Shown here: piece by piece, positions 1 to 9,800 of the stretch
Numbering within the stretch: position 1 is the first letter of the stretch
Layout of the letters: every line of letters starts with the position of its first letter
NCBI RefSeq assembly: GCF_000306235.2
Contig: NZ_AKWZ02000010.1
Coordinates: 496,001-560,000, forward strand
DNA: 64,000 nt
Source of the DNA: Leptospira fainei serovar Hurstbridge str. BUT 6
GTDB taxonomy: Bacteria > Spirochaetota > Leptospiria > Leptospirales > Leptospiraceae
Direction: 5' to 3'
Notes under the pieces: model-generated
Databases searched by the model: none
Told to the model about the DNA's origin: nothing
The model's input: the letters and a program-made list of their open reading frames with translations, nothing else
Made by a program: the position numbers and the translations under genes

Positions 1-253
1 ACGATTTATGTTCAAAAAGAAGATAAATTTGAGCCTGATTACCGGATCGTAATGGAACCGAATAGAGTAAGTCCGTCCGTTCTTCCAGTAATTCTTCGGA
101 AACAAAACTCGATTCACACAGTTCAAGTCGATCCAAATTCAAAAGTCTGACGATATCCGGTGGTAAACTGTTTTTAAAAAAAGAACCTGCTTCCGATTTA
201 TCTTGGAATATCTCTCGAATCAGTCGGTCATGCGGATTATTAATTTCGGACAT
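1..253 (-). CDS. Rpn family recombination-promoting nuclease / putative transposase (partial)
   Basis: The first 84 residues of a minus-strand gene are present; the C-terminus lies beyond the left edge. The N-terminus starts [16 protein letters not shown], runs through an [17 protein letters not shown] stretch and reaches TDLLYSVPL and IYLLFEHKS. That is the hallmark start of the Rpn/YhgA-like family (PF04754, PD-(D/E)XK nuclease fold), in which the Asp of TDLLY and the Glu of FEHKS belong to the active-site region. Family members are DNA endonucleases that promote RecA-independent recombination and have also been linked to phage defence. They are often present in many divergent copies per genome. 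The start is the ATG at 251-253. No neighbour on this strand suggests an operon. Confidence 0.85.
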   Translation of the reverse strand, partial: MSEINNPHDRLIREIFQDKSEAGSFFKNSLPPDIVRLLNLDRLELCESSFVSEELLEERTDLLYSVPLRSGNQAQIYLLFEHKS

Positions 254-359
254 ATCCCAAATCCGGTTCCAAAATCGAATCCGATGCTTGACATTTTATA
301 AAAGCGAAACCCGAAGTTTCTTACTTGCAAAACCCTTCCTGATCGGCGAGCGTATTGAT

Positions 360-1229
360 ATGCAAGCGCCGATGTTTCGTAACGTTTTCGGAATACTCTT
401 CTTCATTCTAGTTGTAACCCTCTCCTGCTCTTCGGGAAAAACAAAAGATCCGCAAATAACGTTCCCGGCAGGAACGGAACGCCCGATGGAAGTTCGAATT
501 CTCTACCCTTCCGTCTATAACCGCTTGGTATTTTATCCGGTTTACAGAAACGGAAATACCGAACTCCGCAACGAATGGAAATCCGAACCCTTACCTACGG
601 CCGACGAAAAGCAGAGATTGGAAAATTGGCTTCGCGAAAATCTAAAAGCGGCCGGCGCAGTCTTAACCATTCCCGGAGAACTGACGGCAAGCGGAGCAAA
701 GATTACTATTGTCCCCCTCGGATCATGGATCCTAAACGAAAATTCCGGGATTGCCGAGTTTTTCGTATCGACGATCGAACCGAATCTAAAAAAGAACTGC
801 ACGGATCGATTCGCAGTGCGTACGGACGGAGACTATTCCCCCGAACAGTTCACGAAAATCTTTGCAAAGGTCGCTGCCGCCCGAGTGCCGACCTTAGTGA
901 ATTCCTGTCTTCACGAGATACGCTCTCCGGAACGCTCGACTTATGAATTTCAGCCTGACCTATCCGACTTTCCAACGGCGTACTTTCGAAATCTGTTACC
1001 GGGAGGAAAACCGATCGTATATTCCGGAACCTATGGGGCTTCGATCAAAGAAGAAGCGGCAAAATTACCCAAGACGATTACTTATTCTGAATGTAGCCAG
1101 GTAGCCGGAAGCACCGCCGGAACGGTACGCTGTATCGCGTACGCAAATTTCACCACCCCACCCATCCAATGGAGCGAAAAGGTAAAGGAAACTCCTACCG
1201 AATCGATCCTACAGGAAATCCGACGTTAA
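360..1229 (+). CDS. Hypothetical leptospiral lipoprotein
   Basis: The predicted protein has a short basic start, a hydrophobic stretch (FGILFFILVVTL) and a lipobox-like SCSS, so it is probably exported and lipidated at the first Cys of that motif. The mature part of about 260 residues has no domain I recognise. It carries several Cys residues (for example near NSCLHE and YSECSQ) that could form disulfides in the periplasm. The frame is open from a TTG at 288, but the hydrophobic signal segment sits better with the ATG at 360 or the ATG at 372. No strong ribosome-binding site decides between them. The gene stands alone on its strand. Confidence 0.6.
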   Translation: MQAPMFRNVFGILFFILVVTLSCSSGKTKDPQITFPAGTERPMEVRILYPSVYNRLVFYPVYRNGNTELRNEWKSEPLPTADEKQRLENWLRENLKAAGAVLTIPGELTASGAKITIVPLGSWILNENSGIAEFFVSTIEPNLKKNCTDRFAVRTDGDYSPEQFTKIFAKVAAARVPTLVNSCLHEIRSPERSTYEFQPDLSDFPTAYFRNLLPGGKPIVYSGTYGASIKEEAAKLPKTITYSECSQVAGSTAGTVRCIAYANFTTPPIQWSEKVKETPTESILQEIRR

Positions 1230-1309
1230 GTTCGTAGAATCTTGATCTGCTCGATGAATTTTTATGGTTTAAGCGCTGGCTAAGCTCTCTTTGTAATTTC
1301 TGATTTCTT

Positions 1310-1411
1310 TCAACTCGGCGGATATTTTTCACGCTCTTCTCGAATCTTATATTCATCTTGAATACCCATCCAAAACTCCGCTGAATTCCCGAAAAATTTG
1401 GAAAACCTGAG
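1310..1411 (-). pseudogene. Remnant of a HigA-type antitoxin (C-terminal fragment)
   Basis: Read on the minus strand, 1411 to 1310 encodes about 33 residues ending in a stop. They include SKFFGNSAEFWMGIQDEY followed by KIREEREK. This closely matches the conserved C-terminal part of HigA/VapI-type XRE antitoxins (typical form: LRLGRFFG-N-S-EFW-LQ--YDL). Upstream in the same frame there is an in-frame stop (the TAA two codons before the fragment). No helix-turn-helix can be found, and no HigB toxin remains, so this is a decayed relic. The rest of the gap 1230-1554 shows no other gene or clear signal. Confidence 0.65.
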
Positions 1412-1554
1412 TTATAACCAGGGGATCGAATGAAAGATGAAGTCGATCTTCCACAAATCCGATGGTTAGATGCAAGGCTGGCAGTATTATTGTTTTTCAC
1501 AGAAGTTGGCATAAAACTCCTGCTTGTAATACTTAATTGTGATACATTGTTTTT

Positions 1555-1815
1555 ATGATAAGTTTGAGAATTCCGCCGGATTTAGAGAGAAAGCTTGATT
1601 CGTTTGCCAAATCTAAAGGCAAAAGCCGTTCGGAAATTGTTAAGGAATCTATCCTTGAATATATAAAGAATCATAGTTCAACAAAAACCCCTTTTGAATT
1701 AGGAAAAGACTTATTTGGTAAACACTCCTCCAAGCATAAGAATTTAGCAAAAGACGGAAAAGCCCATCTGGCTAATATTATAAAGGATAAGGATGAAAAA
1801 CGTCGCTCTCATTGA
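1555..1815 (+). CDS. Ribbon-helix-helix antitoxin of a VapBC-like pair
   Basis: 86 residues. The N-terminus MISLRIPPDLERKLDSFA followed by KGKSRSEIVKES is a classic CopG/ribbon-helix-helix DNA-binding fold: one beta strand, then two helices. The C-terminal half is lysine-rich and probably disordered, as expected for the toxin-binding part of an antitoxin. It overlaps the start of the PIN gene by 23 bases, which couples their translation. RHH antitoxins normally repress their own promoter. The DNA here is visibly AT-richer than the surrounding genes, consistent with lateral acquisition. No Shine-Dalgarno is obvious before the ATG. Confidence 0.85.
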   Translation: MISLRIPPDLERKLDSFAKSKGKSRSEIVKESILEYIKNHSSTKTPFELGKDLFGKHSSKHKNLAKDGKAHLANIIKDKDEKRRSH

Positions 1816-2209
1816 CTCAGGTCCTATCATTGCCTTATTCAATTCTTCGGATAATTATCACAAATCTGTTTTTAAATTTCTAAAAACCTTTAAAGGTTCG
1901 TTATTTACAACTTGGCCAGTAATAACAGAAGTTGTTTATCTACTTTCTTTCTCTATCTCAGCTCAATCAGATTTCTTAGAACGGGTTGAAAGAGGAAGTT
2001 TACAAGTTTTAGATATTCCTTTAGAAGATTTAAAATATATTAAGAATCGTATGCAAAAATATTCAGATTTACCGATGGATTTGGCAAATGCATCGCTTAT
2101 GTGCATTGCTGAAAGGGAAGGAATTTCCAATATTATAAGTATAGATTCAGATTTTTCAATCTATAAAACTTTAAAAGGTAAGTATTTAATAAACTTATAT
2201 AAGAGTTAA
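1793..2209 (+). CDS. PIN-domain toxin (VapC-like ribonuclease)
   Basis: 138 residues, a full-length PIN domain. The acidic residues expected to bind Mg2+ are visible: Asp8 in ALIDSGPIIA, Glu46 in ITEVVYLL, Asp96 in PMDLANAS, and Asp118 (with Asp120) in SIDSDF. PIN toxins cleave RNA, often tRNA or rRNA, unless held by the antitoxin. The gene overlaps the upstream RHH antitoxin gene by 23 bases, so the pair is a two-gene toxin-antitoxin module. All catalytic positions are intact, so it looks functional. The cellular RNA target cannot be read from sequence. Confidence 0.88.
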   Translation: MKNVALIDSGPIIALFNSSDNYHKSVFKFLKTFKGSLFTTWPVITEVVYLLSFSISAQSDFLERVERGSLQVLDIPLEDLKYIKNRMQKYSDLPMDLANASLMCIAEREGISNIISIDSDFSIYKTLKGKYLINLYKS

Positions 2210-2409
2210 GACCAGCCCAGCGTCTAAATACGGCTCTACTATTCCGCTCAATCTCACTTCGTGACCTTCGCTCCGGGCACCACCACATTCCGCTTTGGCA
2301 CTTCGTTTGCGGAGCAAACTCGCACCAAGTCCTTTCGGATGCGCAGAACGTCGACAAGCCTCGTCCGATTACCGAATTTCCCGGACTTTGCGCAGTAAAT
2401 CCGATTCCG

Positions 2410-3099
2410 TTATAGATTCGTTACGACTACGAGAACGAAAAACAAAAAAGGTCCCAACCAGGTTAAAATCGCCCTACCGTAATTCTGATGAAACACGATT
2501 CGAGTCATTCTCAGATAAAAGACGCATTGCAGAATGACCGCTGTAAGAAAGAAAATTCCGTTCAAACTTAGGAATAACACCATCTTAAAGGTATCTTTCT
2601 GAATGGATTCCGGTGCGATCGAAAACAATATCAAAATAGGAAAGAAGGAAAGTAAAACATACAAGCCTGTCGAAAATGCGATCCCGAGCATCCTCTCATA
2701 AGACCGCTCCGCTTCGCCCAAAACCCAAAGAGCAACATAGCTGATAGTGGCGACGTACAATTGGAAGAGCAGAATAAAAAAGGCCATGAAGAGGATATTA
2801 TACGGAAAAGCGTTCATGACGTACATGGATAAAGCGATCCTACCTTCTTGATAGAACTCCTTCATTCTATTCCCATAAACGTTCAGATATTCCAGATTAA
2901 AGAGGGAAACGAAAAGGTTGAATGCGATGTATGTGAGTAAAAAAAGACCGAAGGTCCGGAATGTATCTTTTAAGAACGCGCGCGAATCCGCCTTTAACAC
3001 GCTTTCCGGATGAAGGTTATATTCTAAATTCCTAAAGAAACCTCTTGTAAAAAGATTATCAAGAAGATGTTTTTTGATTGTTTCGGTAGATAGATTCAT
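2410..3099 (-). CDS. Yip1-like integral membrane protein
   Basis: 229 residues with about five or six hydrophobic segments (around residues 48-68, 97-120, 118-130, 142-165, 176-198 and 208-228) after a short polar N-terminus. The overall build resembles the YIP1 family of small polytopic membrane proteins of unknown function; this is judged from architecture rather than a firm motif. It is the last gene of the large minus-strand export operon. Its start codon overlaps the stop of the MORN gene by one base, which argues for cotranslation and a role connected with that protein or with the RND pump. Confidence 0.6.
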   Translation of the reverse strand: MNLSTETIKKHLLDNLFTRGFFRNLEYNLHPESVLKADSRAFLKDTFRTFGLFLLTYIAFNLFVSLFNLEYLNVYGNRMKEFYQEGRIALSMYVMNAFPYNILFMAFFILLFQLYVATISYVALWVLGEAERSYERMLGIAFSTGLYVLLSFFPILILFSIAPESIQKDTFKMVLFLSLNGIFFLTAVILQCVFYLRMTRIVFHQNYGRAILTWLGPFLFFVLVVVTNL

Positions 3100-3878
3100 T
3101 ATTTCCGTTTCCTATTCTTGGAATGTTTCTCGTTTTTTTTCGGAGCGGAGTCCGCCGTCGCTTGATCTTTGTCGAAGATTCTGGTTTTCTCTCGATTTTC
3201 AAACCAGATACCTTGAAATAAAACACTACCGAATGGGTCCAATAACACTCCCTTACCGTGTCTCATGCCGTTTTTCCAAGCTCCGATGTATCTGGATCCG
3301 TCGTCATAGATCAGAACCCCCTCGCCGTCAAAAATCCGTCCTTGTAAATATCTCCCTACAAGCTTTCGATTGTCCGGGAGGATCATAGTACAGTCCCCTT
3401 CCGGAATATCCTCCTTCCACTCGCCTCGAAGAGTCGTCCCATCGTCCCATCGAAAAGCGCCGATCCCGTTCCTTTTATTAAAAACGAAATCTCCTTCGTA
3501 GGCTGTTCCGTTAGGATAACGATAAGAGCCTTTACCATGTCTCATTCCGTTCATCCATTCACCTTCGTAATAATCGCCTCGATCATTCCAAAAAACGCCC
3601 TTACCGTTCGGTTTGGAATCCTTCACAAGTCCCTCGTAAATATCCCCGTTCGCATACTGAAGTTTCGACAAACCTTCTTTACAAGTTCCCGAAATACATT
3701 TAGGCGAATTTCGATAACGCGCGATACCGACCCAAACGACAAAAATTGCGACGGTCCAAAAACCTAGTTTTTTCCATCGAAACGGATAGGCCAAAGACAC
3801 AAGAAAGTCCTTCACTTTCCTGACCGTCAAAGAGAGGAGCGACTGCAAAAGAGATTTGAATTGGTTTGTTGGATTCAT
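3099..3878 (-). CDS. MORN-repeat protein with an N-terminal membrane anchor
   Basis: 259 residues. One transmembrane helix lies near residues 37-52 (FWTVAIFVVWVGIA). It is followed by six to seven MORN repeats starting near residue 76, with the characteristic YEG-x-W/V, NGMRHGKG and PNG motifs. A lysine-rich tail follows. MORN repeats form an elongated beta sheet used for protein or membrane contacts; enzymatic activity is not implied. The repeats would lie outside the cytoplasmic membrane. The gene is 17 bases downstream of the second RND permease gene and overlaps the Yip1-like gene by one base, so it probably serves the export complex. Confidence 0.85.
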   Translation of the reverse strand: MNPTNQFKSLLQSLLSLTVRKVKDFLVSLAYPFRWKKLGFWTVAIFVVWVGIARYRNSPKCISGTCKEGLSKLQYANGDIYEGLVKDSKPNGKGVFWNDRGDYYEGEWMNGMRHGKGSYRYPNGTAYEGDFVFNKRNGIGAFRWDDGTTLRGEWKEDIPEGDCTMILPDNRKLVGRYLQGRIFDGEGVLIYDDGSRYIGAWKNGMRHGKGVLLDPFGSVLFQGIWFENREKTRIFDKDQATADSAPKKNEKHSKNRKRK

Positions 3879-3895
3879 ATAAAATAATTCAAGGT

Positions 3896-6868
3896 CTAAC
3901 GAAAAGATTTTCGATTCATTCGAGAATCCTTTGCGGACCGAAAAAGATTCTCCCGTAAATACTGGATTAAAATTTGTTTAGGAAGGATTCCTTCCAAAAA
4001 GAGATAAAGCTTCGGAGTCGAAACCAAAGAGATGCCGATTCCAAGTAAGAGCGTTAATTCCATTTCCATCAAAAAGGATCCTCCTTCGGATGAAAAGAGC
4101 AGTTGCGGTGCAAACAAAGCGAGAATAAGTAAAAACGTTCTTCGCTTAAATCCCGGCTCGGGATCCTTTAATACTTTACCCAAACAAAGGATTTGAAAAG
4201 AGACCGCCGCAATCGTTAATAGCAGACCCAAATATACGGGTAAGGAAAGTTTTCCGAAAAGAAAGCTTGTAATGAGTAAGGTCAGAAAAAAAGGAAATAG
4301 AATCGTAGCGATCACTTCCAAAGCCTGCAAAAAGGATTCGAAATAGGAGGCAAACACCATGTATATAAGCAAAAAGGAAAATGCAATTACGGCATACAAC
4401 CGATTCTCGGCTTCCAGAATCTTCTCAATTCCCCGCCCCAGTTCGATATGATAATTCTCCGGAAGATTCTTACTAAGTTCTTCGATGATTTTAGTCTTGA
4501 TAGTATGATAGGAAGCTTCCGTCGTTCGCAAGGAAAAGGAAAGCACTCTCTTCTTGTTCTTACGGAAAATTCTCGCCGGGGACCTTGATTCTTTCTTGGA
4601 AGAGACTTCCGGAATTGGAACATATTTTCCGATCTGATTTTTGACCACGAACTTCTCTATACTCGAAGGAGATTTCCTAAACCCTTCCTGAGCGCGAATT
4701 TTAATGTCCAGCTCACGACTATCTTCCATAAATTTCGAGACAACCGAACCTTGGATCGCGGTTTTCAAGAATCCCGCGATTTCCGAATTATTTAAGGAGG
4801 CGCCGGAAGCCTTATTATTATTCAAGGACAGCTCGAGTTCGTCCCGGGGAGATTTATAATTCAAGACAGTGTCTTCCGAACCGCTGATACCGGAAGCCTT
4901 GCCCGCCAAATCCTTGGTCAACTGGTCCAGAGTATCGTAATCGTCTCCCAAAACGTCGATTTTGATCTCCTTATACCGAGAACTTTCCGATTCTCTTGAA
5001 AAGTAGCAAAAGGCAGGACTCACGTTACCTAGATCCTTACGGATCTTCTGGATAAAATCATCCCCGCTGATCTTGGATTCGTCTACAGTGATGACGAGTA
5101 GGGAATGACCCGGTTCAACCTTGGAGGTGACTTCCGAGGTCCCTTCCGTTTTTAAGAGCTTCTCTTCGATTTTTTTCGTGATCGAATTTGTTTGTGCAAA
5201 ATTGAAACCGGCTGGTAATTCCACAAAGCCGATGACTTTGCGGTTTTCTGTGGAATAAAAAAGTTCCTTATTCGCGTCGATTAAACGAAAAACTCCTGCC
5301 GAAATCACGATCAAATATGCGGCGAGAAAGATCCGTTTCGGGAAAATGTCGTAGGCGCTTCCTCGGTTTCTTGAAATTCGCGTCTCTTCGTACGGCAACG
5401 TAGAATAAGAACGAAAATATTTTTCCTGAACCATCCGGACGGAAGAATACAAAGGAATGTATAAAAAATAGGACAGGGATAGATACAAGGAAAGGAACGC
5501 GCCCAATCTCATCGTGGACTGCCCCGTATCGGAATCTAAATAATATAATGGAAGGCATAAAGAAAGGATAATGATAATGAAACTGGCAAACTCTCCGATC
5601 GTATTCCTAAGTTTAAAGCTCCCTTGAGCCGAGTCTCGTCTCTCGCAAAGAAATTTATAAACGAAAAACCAAAGCCCGTATCCGATGATTTCCGCACTCG
5701 CAATAATCAGATCGAAATCGATCTTCGATAAAAAAAGAAAGAACTGAATGATGAAAAAATTCAGAGGAAGTTGCAAAAAAAGGGTTAAGTTGATTTCCGG
5801 ACTGAACTTCCGTTGATTCCTAAAATGCAAAAACGCAATGAGCAAAATTCCAAGCAGCGTACATGTTAGAATATTCGAATATGTTTTTCTGACGGATTCG
5901 GATTGGTCGTAAACGACGCTAAAAGTAACGTCCGGCAGTCTTAATTCTTGCAGCTTGTTTCGGACTTCTGAGGCAATTTGCATCGTATTGCCGAGAGAAG
6001 ATTTATAAACGAAGATGCTGACCATCTCCTTTCCACTGACGCGCGACGCGCTCTCCTCGTCCCGAAAAGAAAAGGAAACGTCTGCTACATCCTGCAGAAA
6101 AAAAACTCTTCCCATTTCGGGAGAATAGAAAGGTTGCGTTTGGATGTCCCGAATAGTTTGGTATTTCCCGGAAAGAAGCAGGTTGTATTTCAAACCGTTC
6201 TTTTCTACCGCCCCGATCGAAGCGGATTTATTATTTGTTTGAATGACTCTTTGAATATCCTGCAGATCTAAACCGTAAGCGCGGAGTTTTTGAAGATCGC
6301 AAGCGATCAATACTTCCCGGACCTTACCCCCCGAAGCGGCGATCTGACTCACCCCTTCTATGTTCTCCAAATATCTCTTGACCTCGTGATCTGCAATACT
6401 TCTGAGAGTGGTAAAGTCGAACTTCTTGCTTTCAATTGAGATGATGATGATCGGTTTTTGGTCGGGGTCGTACTGGAAAATGAGCGGCTTATGCGCTTCT
6501 CTCGGAAAATTACTGGCAACGGCGTCCACCCGTTCCCGGATCTCCAAACCTTTAATGTCGATATTGGTCCCTTTTTGGAATTCGATATTGATTTCGACCC
6601 TGCCTCTTTCGGCGGAAGATCGGAGTTCTTCGATCCCTCCCACGCTGGAAACCGCCTCTTCGATGGGAACGGCAAGGATCTCTTCCACTAAAAGAACGTC
6701 TGCTCCCGGATATTCGACGGAAATAGAAAGGCCCGGATATGCGGAAGTCGGAAACAAAGTGACAGGAACTTTAAAGAAAGATAATACTCCGAAAAGAAAA
6801 AATCCCGACAAAATCATCGCGACCGTTAATGGATGCCTGTTAAGGAAACTTTTTTCTCTGTTACTCAT
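3896..6868 (-). CDS. RND-family permease with degenerate proton-relay helices
   Basis: 990 residues, arranged like AcrB-type RND transporters: first helix (residues about 12-32), a large periplasmic loop, a block of helices near 330-520, a second periplasmic loop, and a final block near 830-975. The porter-domain signatures are recognisable (VPVTLFPTSAYPGLSISVEYPGA, residues about 30-52 in all; GTNIDIKGLEIRERVD). However, the fourth helix, near residue 396, reads IIGYGLWFFVYK instead of the usual G-x-x-x-D-D/N motif. The tenth helix, near residue 888, reads LTIAAVSFQILCLGK with no Asp in the relay position. The gene follows the canonical RND gene after 5 bases. I infer a non-pumping partner in a mixed trimer. 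It is not truncated or frameshifted. Confidence 0.88.
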   Translation of the reverse strand: MSNREKSFLNRHPLTVAMILSGFFLFGVLSFFKVPVTLFPTSAYPGLSISVEYPGADVLLVEEILAVPIEEAVSSVGGIEELRSSAERGRVEINIEFQKGTNIDIKGLEIRERVDAVASNFPREAHKPLIFQYDPDQKPIIIISIESKKFDFTTLRSIADHEVKRYLENIEGVSQIAASGGKVREVLIACDLQKLRAYGLDLQDIQRVIQTNNKSASIGAVEKNGLKYNLLLSGKYQTIRDIQTQPFYSPEMGRVFFLQDVADVSFSFRDEESASRVSGKEMVSIFVYKSSLGNTMQIASEVRNKLQELRLPDVTFSVVYDQSESVRKTYSNILTCTLLGILLIAFLHFRNQRKFSPEINLTLFLQLPLNFFIIQFFLFLSKIDFDLIIASAEIIGYGLWFFVYKFLCERRDSAQGSFKLRNTIGEFASFIIIILSLCLPLYYLDSDTGQSTMRLGAFLSLYLSLSYFLYIPLYSSVRMVQEKYFRSYSTLPYEETRISRNRGSAYDIFPKRIFLAAYLIVISAGVFRLIDANKELFYSTENRKVIGFVELPAGFNFAQTNSITKKIEEKLLKTEGTSEVTSKVEPGHSLLVITVDESKISGDDFIQKIRKDLGNVSPAFCYFSRESESSRYKEIKIDVLGDDYDTLDQLTKDLAGKASGISGSEDTVLNYKSPRDELELSLNNNKASGASLNNSEIAGFLKTAIQGSVVSKFMEDSRELDIKIRAQEGFRKSPSSIEKFVVKNQIGKYVPIPEVSSKKESRSPARIFRKNKKRVLSFSLRTTEASYHTIKTKIIEELSKNLPENYHIELGRGIEKILEAENRLYAVIAFSFLLIYMVFASYFESFLQALEVIATILFPFFLTLLITSFLFGKLSLPVYLGLLLTIAAVSFQILCLGKVLKDPEPGFKRRTFLLILALFAPQLLFSSEGGSFLMEMELTLLLGIGISLVSTPKLYLFLEGILPKQILIQYLRENLFRSAKDSRMNRKSFR

Positions 6869-6873
6869 AACGA

Positions 6874-9800
6874 TTATCCTCTCTTATTCTTTAAAAGAAG
6901 AAAGAACAGGACGGGGATGAGATACAAACTGAAGAAGAAAGATGTCAAAAGACCGACGATTACCACGATCGCCATCGGAGATTGGAACTCCGTCCCTTTT
7001 TGAAGTTCGAGCATGATCGGAAGTAAGCCGAGGATCGTCGTCGCATTATTCATCAGGATGGGCCGTAAAACGATTTTACCGCTATCCGTAATGACTTTAC
7101 GAAGCGGGATGTTTTCCTTACTGAGAAGATGGACATATTCGTAATATAAAGCTGCGTTATCTACGACGACGCCCAAAAGAAGCACTAAACCCATAAACGA
7201 ACTGACATTCAGACTTTTTCCAAAAAGAAATAGGGCGGGAAAGACGCCTATAAACATCAAAGGAATCGTGCATATCATAATTAACGAATAAAGCAACGAT
7301 TCGAACTGACTGGCCAGCAGCATATAAATCAGAACGATCGCTAAGATGAAGGAGAAAGTCAAATCGCCGAAGGACTTATCTATATTCTCCTGTTCCCCTG
7401 AAAACCGGATCCGATAACCGTCCGGCAGGTTCATTTTGGAAATCAGATTCTTAACTTCCCGGTAAGGAGCGTTCGACTCTTGAAAATCGACGTCCGCGGT
7501 AACTAAATTCACGCGGGAATTACCCGTACGTACGATGGAAAGCGGTGAATCCATTCTTTCTATCTTTCCGATCTGGGATAATTGGATCAGATTTCCTTGC
7601 GGCGATTGTACGCTCATCGCCATGATTTTTTCCAAGGAATTTACGTCCTGCTTCTGAAAGAAGAGGCGAACATCGCTGCTTTTACCCGCTAATTTGATCT
7701 TAGTGATTACCGAACCGTAATTAGCCATCCTCAGATAATTGGAAAGATAATCGTTGCTTAAGTTGAAGATGCTGGACTTAACCGTATCGAAACTCAGCGC
7801 ATATTCGGCCGACTTATCATCCATGCTGATGCGGGCATCTCTGATTCCCGGGAGTTTCGCAAGCTTACTCTTTAAATTATGACCGATTTCGCTTAATGTA
7901 GAAAGATCTTCGCCTAAAATTTCCAGACTTAAACCGTTCGAGTCGGGAGACACCACTGATGAAAGCACGTCTCCGCTGTTCTCAAAATGAATTTCGACTT
8001 CTTCCGAAAAATGAAACTTAGATCGGATTTTCGAAATGAATTTTTCCGAGGATAAATGCGAATTTTCCTTTAAAACGACTCGAATAGACGCCCGGTTCGT
8101 CCCCCAATTACCCTTCTTCCGAGTTGCAATTTGGTCCTCTTCGAATCCGATTCGCGAGATGACGCTTTTGACTACAGGTTCCTTTAATAAAAGACTCTCT
8201 ACGTAACGCGTGATTTCTGAAGTCGCTTCTAAGCCCGAACCGTTTCTCGCCTTAACGAGTATGGAAAATTCTCCGGTATCGACTCGGGGAATGAATTCCA
8301 TCGGAAGAATGAATAAAAAAAGGACGGACACGGAAAATAAAGCGCCTATCAAAAGAAACAAAGGTTTTGGCCTATCCAAGTAACCGGATAATTTAGCTTC
8401 GTATTTCGATAATAGATTTCTATGAAACTCTTCCGATCTCTTAAAAACGGATTCGGTCAGAAATCTCGGCTCCATCGGAATGCCGTACAAAACGGACGTT
8501 AGCATCGGAATCAGAGTTAAGGAAGCGACCAAACTCATGAGTAAGGCAAGAGTGATGGCGAGTGCCATCTCTCCGAAAACGATACCGATCATGCTCTTAA
8601 AGAAAATGATCGGCAAAAATACGATAACCGTAGTCAGAGTGGCGGAAACCACCGACCCAGTGACTTCGAGAGTTCCTTTTACTGCCGCATCCTTGACTTC
8701 GGCGCCTCGCGCTAAATTTCTTTCAATCGCGGAAAAGACCACGTTGCTCGTATCGAATAACATACCGATTCCGAGAGCCATTCCGCCTAACGACATCATG
8801 TTTAATGAAATTCCGAAAAGATAAAAAAGGAGAAGGGTGGAAAATAAACTGGCTGGTATCACCGTTAAAAGAATCAGAGGACTTTTGACGTTTCTGAGCA
8901 AAAAGACCAGAACTAAAAAAGCCAAAATCATTCCCGAGATCAAGGAGCTAGTGACCCCCGAAATAGATTCACTGATGAATTTCGATTCGTCGTAGACGCT
9001 CTGTGCCGAAATCTCGCGGCCGAATTTTTGATTAATGATTTCTAATTCGTTTTTGACTCTCTCGGAAATTTCTACCGAGTTGCGGCCGGACTCTTTGTAA
9101 AGGTAAGCGATCACGCAATCCTTTCCGTTGTATCGAGCGATTCCGGTTCTTTCCCGATAACCTTGCCGAACATTGCTAAAGGATGCCAACCGGATCGGAA
9201 TTCCTTGGGCATTATTGCCCACGACCGCCTCCCCGATGCTTTCGATCGATTTGAATTCGCCAACGGCCCTGACTAAATAATCCTTGTCGCCGACCGGTAA
9301 GGTTCCGGCGGGATAACTAACATTCGCAAGGGAAATCGCCTTCCGGACGTCGAACAAGGAAATGCTATAGGAATTCATTTTCTCCGAATCGATCTCGATC
9401 GAAATTTCCTTTTTATAGCCTCCGGAAAATTGGACAGCCGCCAAGCCTTCGATTCTTTCGAAATACACTTTTACGTTGTCGGAAAGAAATCCCCTCAAGT
9501 CCTTTTCTTGAACTCCTTCCTTAGGAAATATTACAATTTCCTGAAATGCCGATTGGGAAGGATCGAACCTGGTAACCAATGGTTTACTCGCATCCTGCGG
9601 GAGGCTATCTCGAACCAAATCGATTTTTTCGCGAACGTCTATGATTGCATAATCCAAGGAAGTATGATTCGAAAATTGGACAGTCACGACCGACATGCCT
9701 TCCATCGATTCTGAATTGACCGATTCAACTCCGCCAATCGTTCCTATCGAATCGGAAATCGGCTTCGTAATGAGACTTTCGACTTCTTCGGCGGATGAAT

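Noticed and set aside
284..300. TTGACA at 288 as the -35 element of the first lipoprotein gene
   Set aside because: No acceptable -10 hexamer lies 16-18 bases downstream.
2210..2409. Open frames in the gap after the PIN toxin gene, rich in Arg/Ser/Cys on both strands
   Set aside because: They overlap one another, have no ribosome-binding site, and contain a piece resembling the GC-rich dispersed repeat; best read as non-coding.
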